Shown here one piece after another: positions 1-12,749 of a stretch of DNA of 64,000 nucleotides (its first letter is position 1; each line of letters opens with the position of its first letter). This stretch comes from Trichinella spiralis. Lineage: Eukaryota > Nematoda > Enoplea > Trichinellida > Trichinellidae. Made by a program: the position numbers and the translations under genes. A model generated the notes under the pieces. That model was not told where the DNA came from. It was given only the letters and a program-made list of their open reading frames with translations, and ran no database searches. The stretch spans positions 8,696,838-8,760,837 of the forward strand of contig CM012953.1 of NCBI GenBank assembly GCA_000181795.3, read 5' to 3'.

Positions 1-2840
1 TAAATCATTAATGGGAAATTGATTGAAAATTAAATGCTCGTATATGTTATGCAAAAATGCAAAAAAAAAATTAAAAAACTGCTTTAAATTATTATAAAAG
101 TTATTACATATTTTTGAAAATTATGCCCTGAAAAAAAATTTTTTTGCAAACATGTACTTTTTTCTCTGCAGATGATGCATTTTCCGTTTTTCCCTCGTCT
201 TGACAGCCGGCGTAACAAGCGGAAAAATATGTTACCCCAAGAGCTTCATCACATACAGGATTGTATATATTGCTGCATCCACATTCTTCATTGCACATTT
301 GTAAAATTCCATCTGAACTTGACTGACTATGTAAGCAATTATTCATATTATTTTATTCGTTTTTCGTTTTGATGAATGTAATTGAAGCTAATGTTAAAAG
401 TACTCACTCGTACGCAGAGTCAATTCCAGCTAACTTGATCCTGTAGCATTTGATTAGAAAAGAAAATGTCAACACGGTGCCAATTGCTTCAAGTATGGTG
501 CACAGTAGAATGGTTTGTCTGCATCTAAGTTTGCGCCATTTGATTACGTAACCGCCCAAAATGTTTCCAAATACTCCAACAGGCACAACGATAGAACCTG
601 GAGTGAAAAAAATTGTTGTTTACAAAATTATGCAATTTAAATTGAATGAAATTGCCTGTAATGATGGATGACAAACCAGCCGTAATTGAAAACGCATTTT
701 GGAAAATTTTCGGCATAAAAGTGATAAATGCGTTCATCAAGAAACTGTTTATCACATCTCTGAGTACTAGAAGCAAGTATGTGAAATTTTTGAGCAAAAC
801 CTTGAACAAATTTATAATTAAATAATAAAAAGAAATGATATGAAATGAAATGATTCTACCAAGCACAATTTTGGTAGATCTTTGATTTGGCCTGTGAAAT
901 GCAAAGTAGCCGCAGCGCTGCCAATACTGTGCTGATTTGCCTCGTTAACCCGCGTATTTTTATACTTTTGAGCATCTGAAATTTTGGACATTAAAAATTG
1001 TTAAAATTTAAATTTAAAAAATAAAAAATGTTTTGTTCTCAGAAAATTCACCATTGAATTCTTTGTCAAATAAACTTAATGGAAAACTGACGAGAAAACT
1101 AAGCATGCCGGTAATTAAAAATCCAATCCACCAAGCCCCGTACCACGAAGGGTGATCCGGCTTGATGGATATTCTGAAAATTTGAAAATACACTTAATTC
1201 AAAGTTTAAAAAGAAAACAAAAGTGAAAAACATGGTGGAAAAAAGTTTAACAATTGACTACTCACTGATCTTGGGTAATTTTGTCAATGTCACCGTTGAT
1301 GTTCAGCAACATCCCGCCAATGATGAAGCCCAACGCTGGTCCAAGAGTGGCGAATGCGAAATAAATGCCCAAATAAACGGGCGACATCTTCTGCGAGACA
1401 TTCTCATCCAAATAAGCAACACCAAGAGTATACAGCGGTGCGGCTCCTATGCCGTGCAGGACTTGTCCAAGAAGTAAGATGTAAAAAAAATATGGTTGGG
1501 CATTTTTATTGAAAATTTCGTCACTTTTCACATTGAACAAAGAAGCTGTGCTGTGATTTTTGCGACAAATTTCAAATTGTTCACTTTCTGAATATTCATA
1601 CGGTTCGCTGATGAAATGTGGAAGTGTGCAAATTAAGGAACCAAAAGCCATGACGAGCATTCCCAAGCTCAGCCATTTGCCTTTGTGACCTGAAACGAGC
1701 AAACTTTTCAAAACAACATTTAAATTAAAATATTATTCATGACTAATTGCAATTTTTGGACTTTGTTTTTACTTTTCATGAAAATAAAAGAAAAATGGAA
1801 TACAATCTAGGCAACTGCTTCAACTTTGCACTATTATTTCTGATTCATCTGCGCTGTAATAAATAATGTATGCCAGGCAATTTATTCCAAGTTTATATTC
1901 AATATAGGACTTATATTAACCTGACATTAATTTCTATATATTATTAATTGGAATTTATTTATGAAACAAAGATGAAATGAAAGTTCAAAATTTTTTAGAT
2001 GTAATTTCTCACAAATTTGCATTGATATTTATTAATACATTGATTTGTTGAATAAGGTGAAGAGAATTTTTTCATACATGCACTATTTCTTTCGTACAAT
2101 GCAATTGATGTTGAAAGTTCAAAATTTTGATAATAATAAGTTCGCATTTCAAATATTTTCAAACTGAAGCTATAAATAATGTTTACCTTTGTCTCCGAAG
2201 TGACAAACTGGAAGCAAAACAACAAGAACAGCAATGTCGTAAGCACTGGAGAACAAGCCGCTCTGGGAACTGCTCAACTGAAATCTGCTTTCTAAAGTTG
2301 TGATGCTATTTGGCACGAATCCATTTATGGCCATGCTTTGAGAAGTTGCACTGATGCATAATATGATCAATAAAAATTTTGCCTTTTGAAAGTTTCTCAA
2401 CAGTTTATAGATGCATCTAAAAATGATAGATATTATTAATTGGTGATCAACAAATTCTTGTTTGAGAAAAATTGCATCAAGTTATACAACTAATATTTAA
2501 AAAATGTGAGAAAATTTACTCTTCATTCCATTTAATAAAGGTTGAATTAATTGAAGCGACAAGAAGAAAACCAGTGTAGCAGCAAAAAATAAAAATGAGA
2601 ACAGTCAAAATGGTAATATTTGAACACACACAGAAAGAAAATGGCAATAGCACATTTAATAATGTTAATTAAATTAAAATTCCCAAATTGGAAATATTGA
2701 ATTAATTACCGTTTGAAATTTTCAAAACTTTTCGATCTGGCTGCAGGTTGATTGGTGCTGTTGTTGCCCGGATGATGATGATGATGATATTTTGGGGAAG
2801 TGAAATTAAAATTGTTCACAGCAGAGCTTTTCTCTTCCAT
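1..2840 (-). CDS. OATP/SLCO family organic anion transporter, 3' end outside the window
   Basis: A plasma-membrane carrier of the organic anion transporting polypeptide family, which moves amphipathic anions. Exons, read on the minus strand: 2710-2840, 2187-2416, 1266-1689, 1052-1173, 860-975, 656-800, 408-597 and 158-326; all joins keep phase and encode about 509 residues, against roughly 650 for the family. Visible landmarks are the TM1-2 block ending FGDKGHKGKW then TLPHF, the family-typical motif HPSWYGAWWIGF before TM6, the stretch GVFGNILGGYVIKW, and an extracellular Kazal-like domain (CGCSNIYNPVC, then CYAGC) coded at about 170-300. The N-terminus is cytoplasmic-looking with a five-His run. 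The last membrane helices must lie left of position 1; bases 1-157 look like intron. The intron 598-655 uses a GC donor. The exact substrate cannot be told from sequence. Confidence 0.92.
598..655 (-). other. GC-AG intron in the OATP gene
   Basis: On the minus strand the exon ends ATTACAG and the intron begins GCAATT and ends CTCCAG. This 58-bp removal joins SSIITG to SIVVPVGVFG in frame. Reading through the interval puts the following OATP helix out of frame, and the only nearby GT would leave an intron of about 27 bp, so a GC donor is the simplest model. Confidence 0.7.
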
Positions 2841-5800
2841 AACAAAATGAAAATCCAAAGCAAACAAATATGCTTTATTAGTTGAATATTATTCAAATTT
2901 TCAGCGAGAAAAAAGTTTCAATCAGCAGTAAAAACGTTTGTGCATGCGGATCGATGGCATTATTATATATATAAAACTTGGCTGAATGAACGAATAAACG
3001 ACACGCAGCCGTTTGTCACCTAGCCTTATTTTGGATACTGTCGAACATGTTGAAACCGGTTTTCTTAAGGCGGTAAATTTTATTCACCATCATTAAATCA
3101 GGCGAAGATTTTTTTGACAAATAAATCACAAAATTAATATTACAACAATTATGTAAATTTTGAGAATTATGGACAGCAAAAAAAATTATTTCAAAATGAT
3201 AAATTTGAGCAAATTTCATTTATTATTAATTAAATATTAATAAAATTCATTTTCAACATTGTTCAATTTGTCATTTTCAGTATTAATATATTATTTTCAT
3301 AAAAATCAAAAAATATGAAAATCAATGAATTATTAATTGAAATCAATGAACGCCATTCATATACATGCATGCATTTTTGTCTATTGTATAAGTAAAATAA
3401 CAAAATACGGCAAGTTATTTGTTTACAGTATGACTTTTACTTATTATTCAAAAATAATGTTCAATTTTGTATTATTATTTCATAGAAATTAATCACACAA
3501 AGATATTTTCCAACAGTAATTTAAATAATTTTATTCACTTAGTTTAATTTTAATTTTAAATTTAAAAATAATCAACCATGTTAATTGCAGGTACAAATTG
3601 CATGAACATTCTGTTGAAATTGCTAACTGGTTAAAAGATAGAGTAAAAGAGACAAAAAATACATCACCACCAATACAAAATAAAAACCTGAAATTTCTTG
3701 TTGCGCAAATTTCTATAGTCTAATAAATTTCTATAATCGACATGTTTTATAAGTACAAACTAAAACGCGGAAGGTGATGTGAATAGCATTTTTTATTTTT
3801 TTAAAATAAATTTCATGCATTCTCTGAAATAATAAATTAAAATGAATGAAATGTAAATTTATTTCAAATAATAACACAAGATAATTGTTTAAACATTCAA
3901 TTCTGGGATGATGTACTGTAATTACAATTTATTGAGCATAATTTTCATAAAAACATTTTAAGATTTTTTGCTATCAAATTGATTCTTAAAAATTATTTTA
4001 ATAATAAATTTTTAAAATTTTATGAATGTTACATTTGAAACGGTAAACATTTAGGCAATTTTATTTTTCAAAATTTCAATTTTATTCTCAAGTTTGCAAT
4101 ACTTCAACAATTTCATTTAAAATTTTTTATGGCTGAAATTCCCAAGATAATTCTGATTATTTAGACTTTCAAATTCTATAAAATAGAGCAGCGCTGAATT
4201 ATAAAAAAGCAAGATTTTTAATGCTCTGACATTAGATTAAATTCATTAAATCTGACAAAGAAATTCAAATTCTTTGTTACAATAGATGCAAAATTTTTGG
4301 AAAATTTTTTCAATAATAATAATTTTTTGAATGCTTCAGACTTATGCAATTTCTTTTTAAAATAAAGTTTTCAATATTGATAATAAGTTTAAGTTTGTTG
4401 TAAAATAATGAATTTTATGATACGTTCAAGAAATTTTAAAATTATCACAAAGAGAATAGAAATAAAAATAAAACCAATCCAAAAAAATGATTAATTTGCT
4501 TTGAAAAGTTTGCACGAATGACTCATATTTCACCGTTATCAAATAAAAAAATCAAAACACTACATCGAAACAAATCTTAATTTTTGAATAGCATTGCATT
4601 TCAGAAAATGGCCATTACTTTTATATTTCTGATAAAGAATAATTCTTCTTCTAATCAGAAGAATATTCAAAGCTGCAGAAAAATCGAACACATTATTCTC
4701 AGCGGAATTTACATATTTATATAATAAAATCGAAGCTGTGATAAATTATCAAAGCAAAATTCAAAAATATTCAAAAGCAAAACTGGATTTTTATTCCAAA
4801 AAATTAATGCATGCACGTGTTATTTTTTCAAATTACAGTGCAAACAGTGGAAAATAAAATTTATAATTATTGACAATAAAGATGATAATAATTTTATAGA
4901 TAAAAGAAATTACAGTTTTTCTTCATTTTTATTGAAATCTTTTAAATATAGACAAACATAATCCATTACTCTTTGAAATGGAATCTTTCTTCACTCTTAT
5001 CAATAATACCACTATTTGAACTCTTCATGACCATTATGCATTTGACTCGACTGATTTTTTTTCTTCAGTTTAAACCAGTTTACCATTATATTAATATTAA
5101 TTTAAAATTTATTACATATTAAATGAATGTCAAATGTAAAAATTTTCAACATTCACATAACTTATTTATCATATTTATTTACATTTATATATAAAAGAAT
5201 AACACTTGCAATAAATGTTAAAAGTTGAACTGAAGCAATTACTGCCATTTAGAAGCTATTTAACAATGCTATAGATGGTGATTGCTTTACTTTATGTGAA
5301 CCAATTGATAACACTTTGACAAAGCGAAATGCATCAAAAGCTTAATTTGCATCATTTATTAGATTACTTTTTCTAATATGTGATAATTACTTTCTAAATA
5401 TTTGACATTACAGTTAAGTGGCAAGGTTTATTACAATAAGAAATTTCAGCTGTAACAAATGTAGAAATTTGCAGCATAGAATATGCTAAATTTGTCTATT
5501 GCAAGCTTCAACAATTGGAAATTTATTTTGAAATTATTTTTAAAAGTGAAACAATTTTTGTTCAAAATTTGCTTATATGCTACAATTTATTTTTGAACAA
5601 CTTTCAGTCGCTTCAAACATGAAGAATACATGTGCATATTAAAAATTACACAGCATTCTTTTCAATAATTGCACCATCATGACAAAAATAATAATAATAA
5701 AATGAAAATTTCGGGCAACATATATTTCATATATAAATATTAAAATTTAAAATCAAATAATAAAATTGTTTTTAATTTTAAATTGACTGGGTCAATTGTG

Positions 5801-6597
5801 CTGATTATAATTTTAAAGTTAAACGTTTAAATTGTTGTGAAAAGGTGAAATTTATTCATACTGGAAAATTGTCTGACGCATGCGCATTGTTGTTCAACGC
5901 CAAGAAATTAGTCCAACCGAATAAAATCAAAAGAAAACGCTATTTTCAGATATTTCATTATCATATGATCGATTTTTTGGAACGATAATTTTCTGCCCCG
6001 ACGATCATGCATCATTGCTTTTCTAAAAAGATGTCGCACAATGTAAACAGCCGCGAAAATATTACGCTTTTATTGTACCACTCTTCGGAAGTTGAAATCA
6101 TTAATTTTTTTTCTTTGTTTATTTTTTTGAAATATTTTTCTCGAATCTACATAAAAGAGCATGTTTATTAAATTAATTGTCATAAATAAATGTCACTGTC
6201 ATAAATTAACTGTCAACAGGCAAATACAATTGATACAAAATAAAAACATTCATTTATCTTTTTAAACATAATAATAATAAGCCGTACTTTTAATATGATT
6301 GATGTATATTTAATTGAAAGAATTTACTTTCCAATTAATTTATTGTTGAAAAATTCAAAATTTCACACGTGAACATGAAAAATATCAGAATAAAAAAACT
6401 TACTTTCATATTTCATCAAAAAAACAGACAAATGCAACTTCACCTCTTACTGTAAGTGTGGTTCTGTTTTGTTCATTGAAAATGATTGGTTGGTTGTTGT
6501 TCAGCAAATGTACTGTTTCATGAATTGCAAAATATGTATTTCAAAAAAGCATATTTTAATTTTAATTAACAAGATGAAAAAAATAACAACTTTTTGT
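2841..6597. other. AT-rich intergenic DNA between OATP and the acetylcholine receptor
   Basis: No coding exon recognised. The stretch is mostly A/T words and short homopolymers. One GC-richer spot at about 5870-6060 holds an ACGCATGCGCA palindrome resembling an NRF1-type site; its role is unknown. The OATP promoter should lie just right of 2840. Confidence 0.5.
2963..2976 (-). promoter_or_regulatory. possible TATA box of the OATP gene
   Basis: The minus strand reads TTTTATATATATAA about 125 bp upstream of the OATP start codon. In such AT-rich DNA this could be chance; it is listed only because position and orientation fit. Confidence 0.25.
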
Positions 6598-8505
6598 TCA
6601 TGTTCGGCGAAAATCACCCCTCAGAACACGTATGAATGTCCGCCGAAAAGCGCGATTGGCAAACGCGTAGGCAAACGGATTGAAAGAGCTGTTTAAATAG
6701 CACAAATAGTAGCTGGTTGTGAACAGGGCATTGGGCACGCAGTCGTGGCAAAAGCCGTACACAGTAGCGACAATATAATACGGCGACCAGAACAAGGCGA
6801 ACGCGCCCACAATAACCGTAATGGTGCGAAAAGCACGCCGAGCCCTCTTCTCCGCCCGGGTCACTTTCCGCTTTTTCATCAAAAGTGAGGTCGGGTTGGT
6901 GAACAAAGTGGTCAGCCAGCGGTTCGCTTTGCTGGCCGACCCCGCCCGACGGAGGCGTGGTTCAGAAACGTGACCTTCCTCTTTACAAGAGCTCTGCAAG
7001 CTGTTCCCTTTGGCAGACCCTGACGACGGTTTGCCGGCTGTCAAATTGTAACACTTGGGCACGCTCAGGTATTTTCCGTTGACGTTGAAGTTCACTGCAG
7101 CGGCTTGTTGCTCGTTGTTTGAATTTTTCGATGTGGTCGAATCCAAAGAACTCATGCTGTGCTGACGTGGAAGGGATGATCCATTGTCATCGTCGTCATC
7201 ATCATCATCATCGTCGTCATCAGTTTTCAAATCATCCCCACTGTCAGTATCGCTGCTCTGCTTCGCCGGCTTATCTTCCTCTGACGACGATTCATTGCAG
7301 TCAACATGAGGTGCTTGTATGTGGACCGGATTGTCAGTGATAATATCACTGGCGTCTGAGATGCGCCTTTCGAAGTCAAAATCTTCAATGAAACTGAACG
7401 GATCGTACACATCACTGCAATCTTTGACATTTTCAACTTTTGCACTTAGCTTCTCCCCTGCTGAACGGCCCGTTGCTCCCAGCAGCAGTGGACAAGAGCT
7501 ACGCTCTTCAGCGCTGGGCCAGGAGGATTCTTTAGCATAGTCGTCCGGCGGCAATTGGACACTGACGGCGTCCTGATCTTCATCCTCTTGTCTGACACTC
7601 GGGGTGATGATCACCTTCGGCGTGGAAGGCATGGGTCGTTTGGCATGGGCATTTTTGTTCACCTTCTCGTCGTTAGCATTGTGAGCGCCGTGCATTCCGA
7701 CGGAATGCAGACTCTGCGGATCAGCGTGGAAATAGAGACCCACAGACACTTGGGCCATGCACCGTTGACCGAGCATCAGAGCTACAGTTCGATGATGTCG
7801 TGCCGCGTTTCTTTCTTCGAGCTGTTTCGCAGCTTGGTGTATCCCTCTGTACAGAACGCTCATCGCGATCAATATAGTCCAATAATAAGCAATATACAGT
7901 GACATGTTCACGTAGGGATCGTTCAAAAATGGAACGTAACACTTTTCCGTCGGAGTCGGAGTCGTGTTCGTAAAAGAGTGCCAACCGAAAATCATGATTG
8001 TAAACAGTGCGGCTGGTAGAAGCCAGCTCACGCAGACCATGGTTTTCACCTTGAAGGCGGTTTGCCAGTGTCTGTATTTGGCCGGATAACAAACGGAACA
8101 ATAGCGGTCAACAGTGATGAGCAGTACGGTAAAAATGGAAACCAAACAAAGCGTGTAATCAAGACAAAGCCAAATTTGGCACATCGTTCGCCCGAGTGGC
8201 CAACGTTCGCGTTCAACAACGTACATCGTTAACAGAGGAAAACCTTCCATACCTATGATCAAGTCGGATATGGCCAACGAGACGATGAAATAGCTGCTCA
8301 GTTGCATGCGAATCGTCCGCTCCAGTCGGTAGGCGATGAGCACCAACAGATTGCCCAAGATTGTTTCGACGGAAAAAATCACCGTCAAAAACCACAAAAA
8401 AGCAACCAACAGTATTGGATACGGCTTGGAATGGTCAACGATCGCCAACTCAGCCGTGCTTAGATTCGCAATCGTCAAGTGACTTCCAGTTAAAGAAGAA
8501 GTCAT
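6598..8505 (-). CDS. gar-2: muscarinic-type acetylcholine receptor, GAR-2-like, intronless
   Basis: A class A G-protein-coupled receptor of 635 residues in a single open exon, without interruption. TM1 lies near residues 33-58, the amine-binding Asp of TM3 at 116 (context WLCLDYTLC), the DRY motif at 133-135 followed by CSVCYPAKYRHW, TM6 with FWSPYY near 572-577, and NPFAY of TM7 at 609-613. The DRY region and the TM7 asparagine-rich turn favour the muscarinic branch; the Cys-Ser-Val continuation resembles nematode GAR-2 and arthropod type B receptors, as I recall them. The third intracellular loop is over 300 residues, Ser/Thr-rich, and contains about twelve consecutive Asp residues (codons around 7190-7225). 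Base composition is far more balanced than the flanks. It probably couples neuronal acetylcholine to a G protein; the subtype is less certain than the family. A splice-acceptor-like GATGACAG ends one base before the ATG, so a 5' UTR intron is possible. Confidence 0.88.
   Translation of the reverse strand: MTSSLTGSHLTIANLSTAELAIVDHSKPYPILLVAFLWFLTVIFSVETILGNLLVLIAYRLERTIRMQLSSYFIVSLAISDLIIGMEGFPLLTMYVVERERWPLGRTMCQIWLCLDYTLCLVSIFTVLLITVDRYCSVCYPAKYRHWQTAFKVKTMVCVSWLLPAALFTIMIFGWHSFTNTTPTPTEKCYVPFLNDPYVNMSLYIAYYWTILIAMSVLYRGIHQAAKQLEERNAARHHRTVALMLGQRCMAQVSVGLYFHADPQSLHSVGMHGAHNANDEKVNKNAHAKRPMPSTPKVIITPSVRQEDEDQDAVSVQLPPDDYAKESSWPSAEERSSCPLLLGATGRSAGEKLSAKVENVKDCSDVYDPFSFIEDFDFERRISDASDIITDNPVHIQAPHVDCNESSSEEDKPAKQSSDTDSGDDLKTDDDDDDDDDDDDNGSSLPRQHSMSSLDSTTSKNSNNEQQAAAVNFNVNGKYLSVPKCYNLTAGKPSSGSAKGNSLQSSCKEEGHVSEPRLRRAGSASKANRWLTTLFTNPTSLLMKKRKVTRAEKRARRAFRTITVIVGAFALFWSPYYIVATVYGFCHDCVPNALFTTSYYLCYLNSSFNPFAYAFANRAFRRTFIRVLRGDFRRT
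7190..7225 (-). repeat. GAT/GAC trinucleotide run encoding poly-aspartate
   Basis: Mixed ATC/GTC triplets on the plus strand give about twelve Asp codons in the third intracellular loop of the receptor. Codon mixing suggests an old, selected acidic run rather than a fresh microsatellite expansion. Confidence 0.8.
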
Positions 8506-11500
8506 GCTGTCATCGGAGCGACGAAAGTGAGCAAAGAATCCAGTGAAAACCTTTTTGCAACAAACACGAGCAATCGATCCAACGTCAGTCTAAGCAAATC
8601 TTTCAATTGGACTATGAGAAAATTTAGCAGAAATCCATTTGAGACTCTTTCAACATGTCACGGATAATCGTCTTGATTCACTCTGATTAGTAATCACCAA
8701 TAAACTACTAAATAGCATACGGAAGCCGCGTCACGGCACATTGTATTGAAATTGTCACCATGTCAATTACGATTAGCTTCCCACGATTTGCGATAATCAT
8801 ATTCGCTTCATCAAGTTGCTTTAACATCATCTGACCTATAGCCGCGATCAAATTAGGCAACATGCAACGGACGGTTCTGAGCTTCAAACGGCGAATGGCA
8901 GCGCTTTGAACTGCTCACCGGTTGGCTAGCGTAGTGAAGTTAACCAAGCCGAGCGGTGGTCAGTTTCGAAAATGAAATTACCCTGAAACTTGCGAAATTG
9001 TAAAAATTTTTGGCAACTTTCAAATGCTGACTTTCCTTTCCAAATTTAGCTTCACTAACAAAGTGCTGTTTTAAAAACCATTTCCACGTCTTTGACAATT
9101 TGCAATAACAAAATTTACCATTGGATATCGTTTTTTGAGCACAAAACTTTATCCGTCGCTTTATGAAGCAACTGAAAGCCGGTGGGCGATTAAATATTAG
9201 CAGCTTGCATTAAACTGAATCAATGTACAACGTTGGAAACGTTTCACTTGATTTAGTAAATATTGAACTTGGCACTATTTCTCAAGCTGCCAGTAGTGAA
9301 AGAAAAACAAGAAAGCATCCTCAAATGATTAACCGAACTGAAAGAAATGTAGCATTGCGGAAATCTGTGCAATAAAAAGTGACCGTTAATGCATGCTGAC
9401 GGAATTAGTTAAGCGCGGTGAATGTTGAATTGTCAGTGAGTTAAAACGTCACGTATGTTCTGTTAACAGACAATACATTTTAAATGGTAAGAACAAATTA
9501 TTTAATAGATCTATTCTGCCTATTCAACTTCTTAATAAATTCCAATATCAACGCCCATTAACGATCATTTTAAATGCGAAAATTATTTACAATAACTTTT
9601 ACATTTTGCACAATTAAAATGATCTGAACCTTATCATAATAATATTTTTTTTCAATTTGCTTTAATGCATGTCTTTTATGAAAAAAATTTATTAATTTCT
9701 TTGCTTTACTTTTGAAATACACAATGAGGAAATATTTCTGCAAAACTGCTTTTTTTTTATTCCATTTTCAAAATGCACTTCTAAACTTTAACAATCAATA
9801 TAATAATATTTGAAAGTGGTTTGTATTAATTATTTATTTTACTTTTTACGAACAAAAATTTGCTTTGAGTATAAAAAATTGAATTTTGTTAACATTATTT
9901 TTTTCTATTTAACGTCATAACACTTTAACATTGAACGATAATTTAACTGAAAAATAGAAAATGCAATTAGAAAATGGATCAATCTGCTTACAATGAGAAT
10001 ATAATTTTTTCTGCATTATAAAACATCCTTTTGTTGCACATCATTTTATAAATTTACATAGTACAATTCCTTACGGTTTTTAAATGTCAAACTTGAAAAA
10101 TATGATAAAGAAAAATTCACAATATCTTAACGTACTTTTTTTATTTAAAGCAATGATCAAAATGTTTTCAAGTAAAATTCACTTTGTTTATCTCGATTAA
10201 ATAATAAATATTACGTTTATTCATTTTTTATTCAACAGCTATGATAACCTTATCTTCATGCTAGCATGAAGACTGTTTTTATAGCAATCTAATTTTTCTA
10301 ATTAAACAAATTCAGATTTTATGCATGTAGATAAAACATCATTTTTATAAACAACAAAATTTTGAAACTGAAAGTCATAAAAACAGTTCAAATTATGGTA
10401 AATAAGATATTATTCAAGCGGTTTAATGACAATGCCTTTGCTTTACAACTCATAAAAAGAAGTGAAATTAGCTAGAAATAATTTTTACACGCAAAGCATT
10501 TAATGAATGATGGAAAATCTTTTATGTACAATATCAATAATTTATTTGTATCTGTTTCTGTCCGCTTAAATAAGTCTTTCAGTATTACTTGAAAGTCAAT
10601 TGAGTCAAATTACTGTAAAATATGCATTACTTTAAAATAATGTGTGTTTACGATGTCGAATTAAATTGAATCAAGTTCAGTTTTTTTATTTATTTATTCA
10701 AAGTAATTTCATTTGGCTTTCACTAAGATACAATGAATTACACATTCATGTTGCTGAAATTGTCGCATAAGTATGAAGGAAAAAAATGCTGAATAATGCG
10801 TTGGCGTTGCTATTTTAAGAATAATGGTTTTGCATTACCTTTAATTTTGTATAATCAATCTTGATTTAACTTACTCGGTCTAACATAATGAATAAATAAA
10901 TTCAGTGACTGTTTTTGACATGCCAAGTAATTTATTATTATAACCTTAAATTGAATCCACAATCCATCATAAATATTATCATAGGTGTTAACTTGTGCTC
11001 TAACGTTTATTATTTATTATAAATACATGGAGCATAAATGTATTTTTTAAAGTAAGTGAAGTCATAAAAAGTGATGAAACGAAAGTGTGTTTAATTGTAT
11101 AAAAATAAAACTGTTTTTAGTGATTTTTTACTCACACAACAGCTTAGCTTAAGCTTATGATGAAATTTTATCATATTAATTTATCTTTTATTTTTCATTT
11201 ATAGTTCAAAATAATTTTAAAACCACTTAAATCATTTAGAACAGATTTTATGTTAGTGACTCATGTTTTAAAATTATTTTTGCGGTGGAAATTTTTTGAC
11301 GTCAATGCAAAAACAATTAGTAAATTGGATGGAATTTAATGTTGAAGAAAAGGACTAATTGAGCGTATGGCAACATACATTATGCCCTATTTGAACCAAC
11401 TGAAACTAAAAAGGCAACGTTCTCTAACGCAATTCAAAACCCCACAAACTGATTTATTGATTTCAACAAACGAAGGCAGCGTACATACATGATAATGATA

Positions 11501-12749
11501 ATTTCTACCGAGTAAAAGTTGAATATCTTTTAAAACAATAAAAACTTATAATTAATATGGAAACATCTGTTGCCCTTGGAAACATAGTTTCTCTGCAGAA
11601 TTTATGTAAAATTAATGTTGCGTTAATTTAAAGTATGCTGTATACAGAGAATTATAAATAAATTGCAGTGCATTGTTCACATTCTTCAAATTGTTAATTT
11701 TAAACTTTTTCATAAAAAATGGATTTTTTCAGTTGAAAATAAGGTGTCAAAACAAATGTTTCTGTACTGTTGATTTTCAAGCAATATTTGTGTTAAAAAG
11801 TTTAAGTTTTAATTTTTTTTTGAGTTGAAGTAAATCAATCTTCCATTAGCATAGAATTGAATCTTAACATCTTTAGCTGTTTCAAAATGTTCAACTGAAA
11901 GAAACAAATTTTTCACATTCATAACACTGTACGGTATTACTGTAAAGAATGTTATCATTAAAATTCAAATAAAGATGTCAGTTGTTGTAAAGTTTAATTA
12001 GAGAGTTCATAATTGCTGATAAATTTGAAAATAAATACACAATTTGTGAATTTTTTATTTTTCATGTCATGCATCATGCAAATTTCATGTTGAGAATCAA
12101 GTTGTCATGCAGATGTTGTTGTGTTGAATTTAGCATTTCGTATCAAAAAATGCATACAAAAACTGATACACAATGATAGAAATAAATTAAAATAACATGC
12201 TTGAAAAAAAGCATCAGAATAAATGAGAAAAGGAAAACAACAGCATGATGAATGAAGTAAAAAGTAAAGAATGTAGGTGAAGGCGAAACCGCAAATGAAA
12301 GCAACAAAAGAGCAAGTGCAAGTGAAATAACACTTGTTTAAGCTTGACAGCGTTGCTTGTGGGACAAATATTCAGGTTAGTAGGATTGTTCTTGAGAGCT
12401 GGTGAAAAGTGTTGCTCATCATCATTGTGAACCAGTCGGCATGCTTTTTTATACATCAAGGGACAGTTGGACACAGCAAAGTGGATAATTGGACAATTTT
12501 ACATACAAGTTGATCATTTAAATTACAAGTAAACAAGGCGCCGATCCTGTTTTGTTCATTGTTCGGATTATTTGTTCGTCATCTTTATGTTTCATGTTTT
12601 ATTTATTTTATTTTTTTGATTGCTGATTGGCTTTACAAAAATTGAACCACGCAACAAGTTACTTTAAAACCAATTTTTAATTTGGCGTTCATTTCGAATC
12701 CATTTCATCCTGTATAATAAGCTCACTAGCAAGCTTACTATCTGCAATA
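8506..12749. other. intergenic DNA between receptor and peroxidase genes
   Basis: The first kilobase (about 8510-9480) is GC-richer than the rest and should include the receptor's 5' UTR and promoter. From 9480 to about 12600 the DNA is AT-rich with no recognisable exon. Open frames at 12214-12474 show no family features and are regarded as chance. Confidence 0.5.

Noticed and set aside
7119-8395. Several open frames on both strands inside the receptor gene
   Set aside because: They are antisense or shifted readings of the balanced-composition receptor coding sequence.
12214-12474. 86-codon minus-strand frame rich in Phe, Leu and His
   Set aside because: Composition is what AT-rich DNA gives by chance; no domain, splice signal or poly(A) signal supports it.
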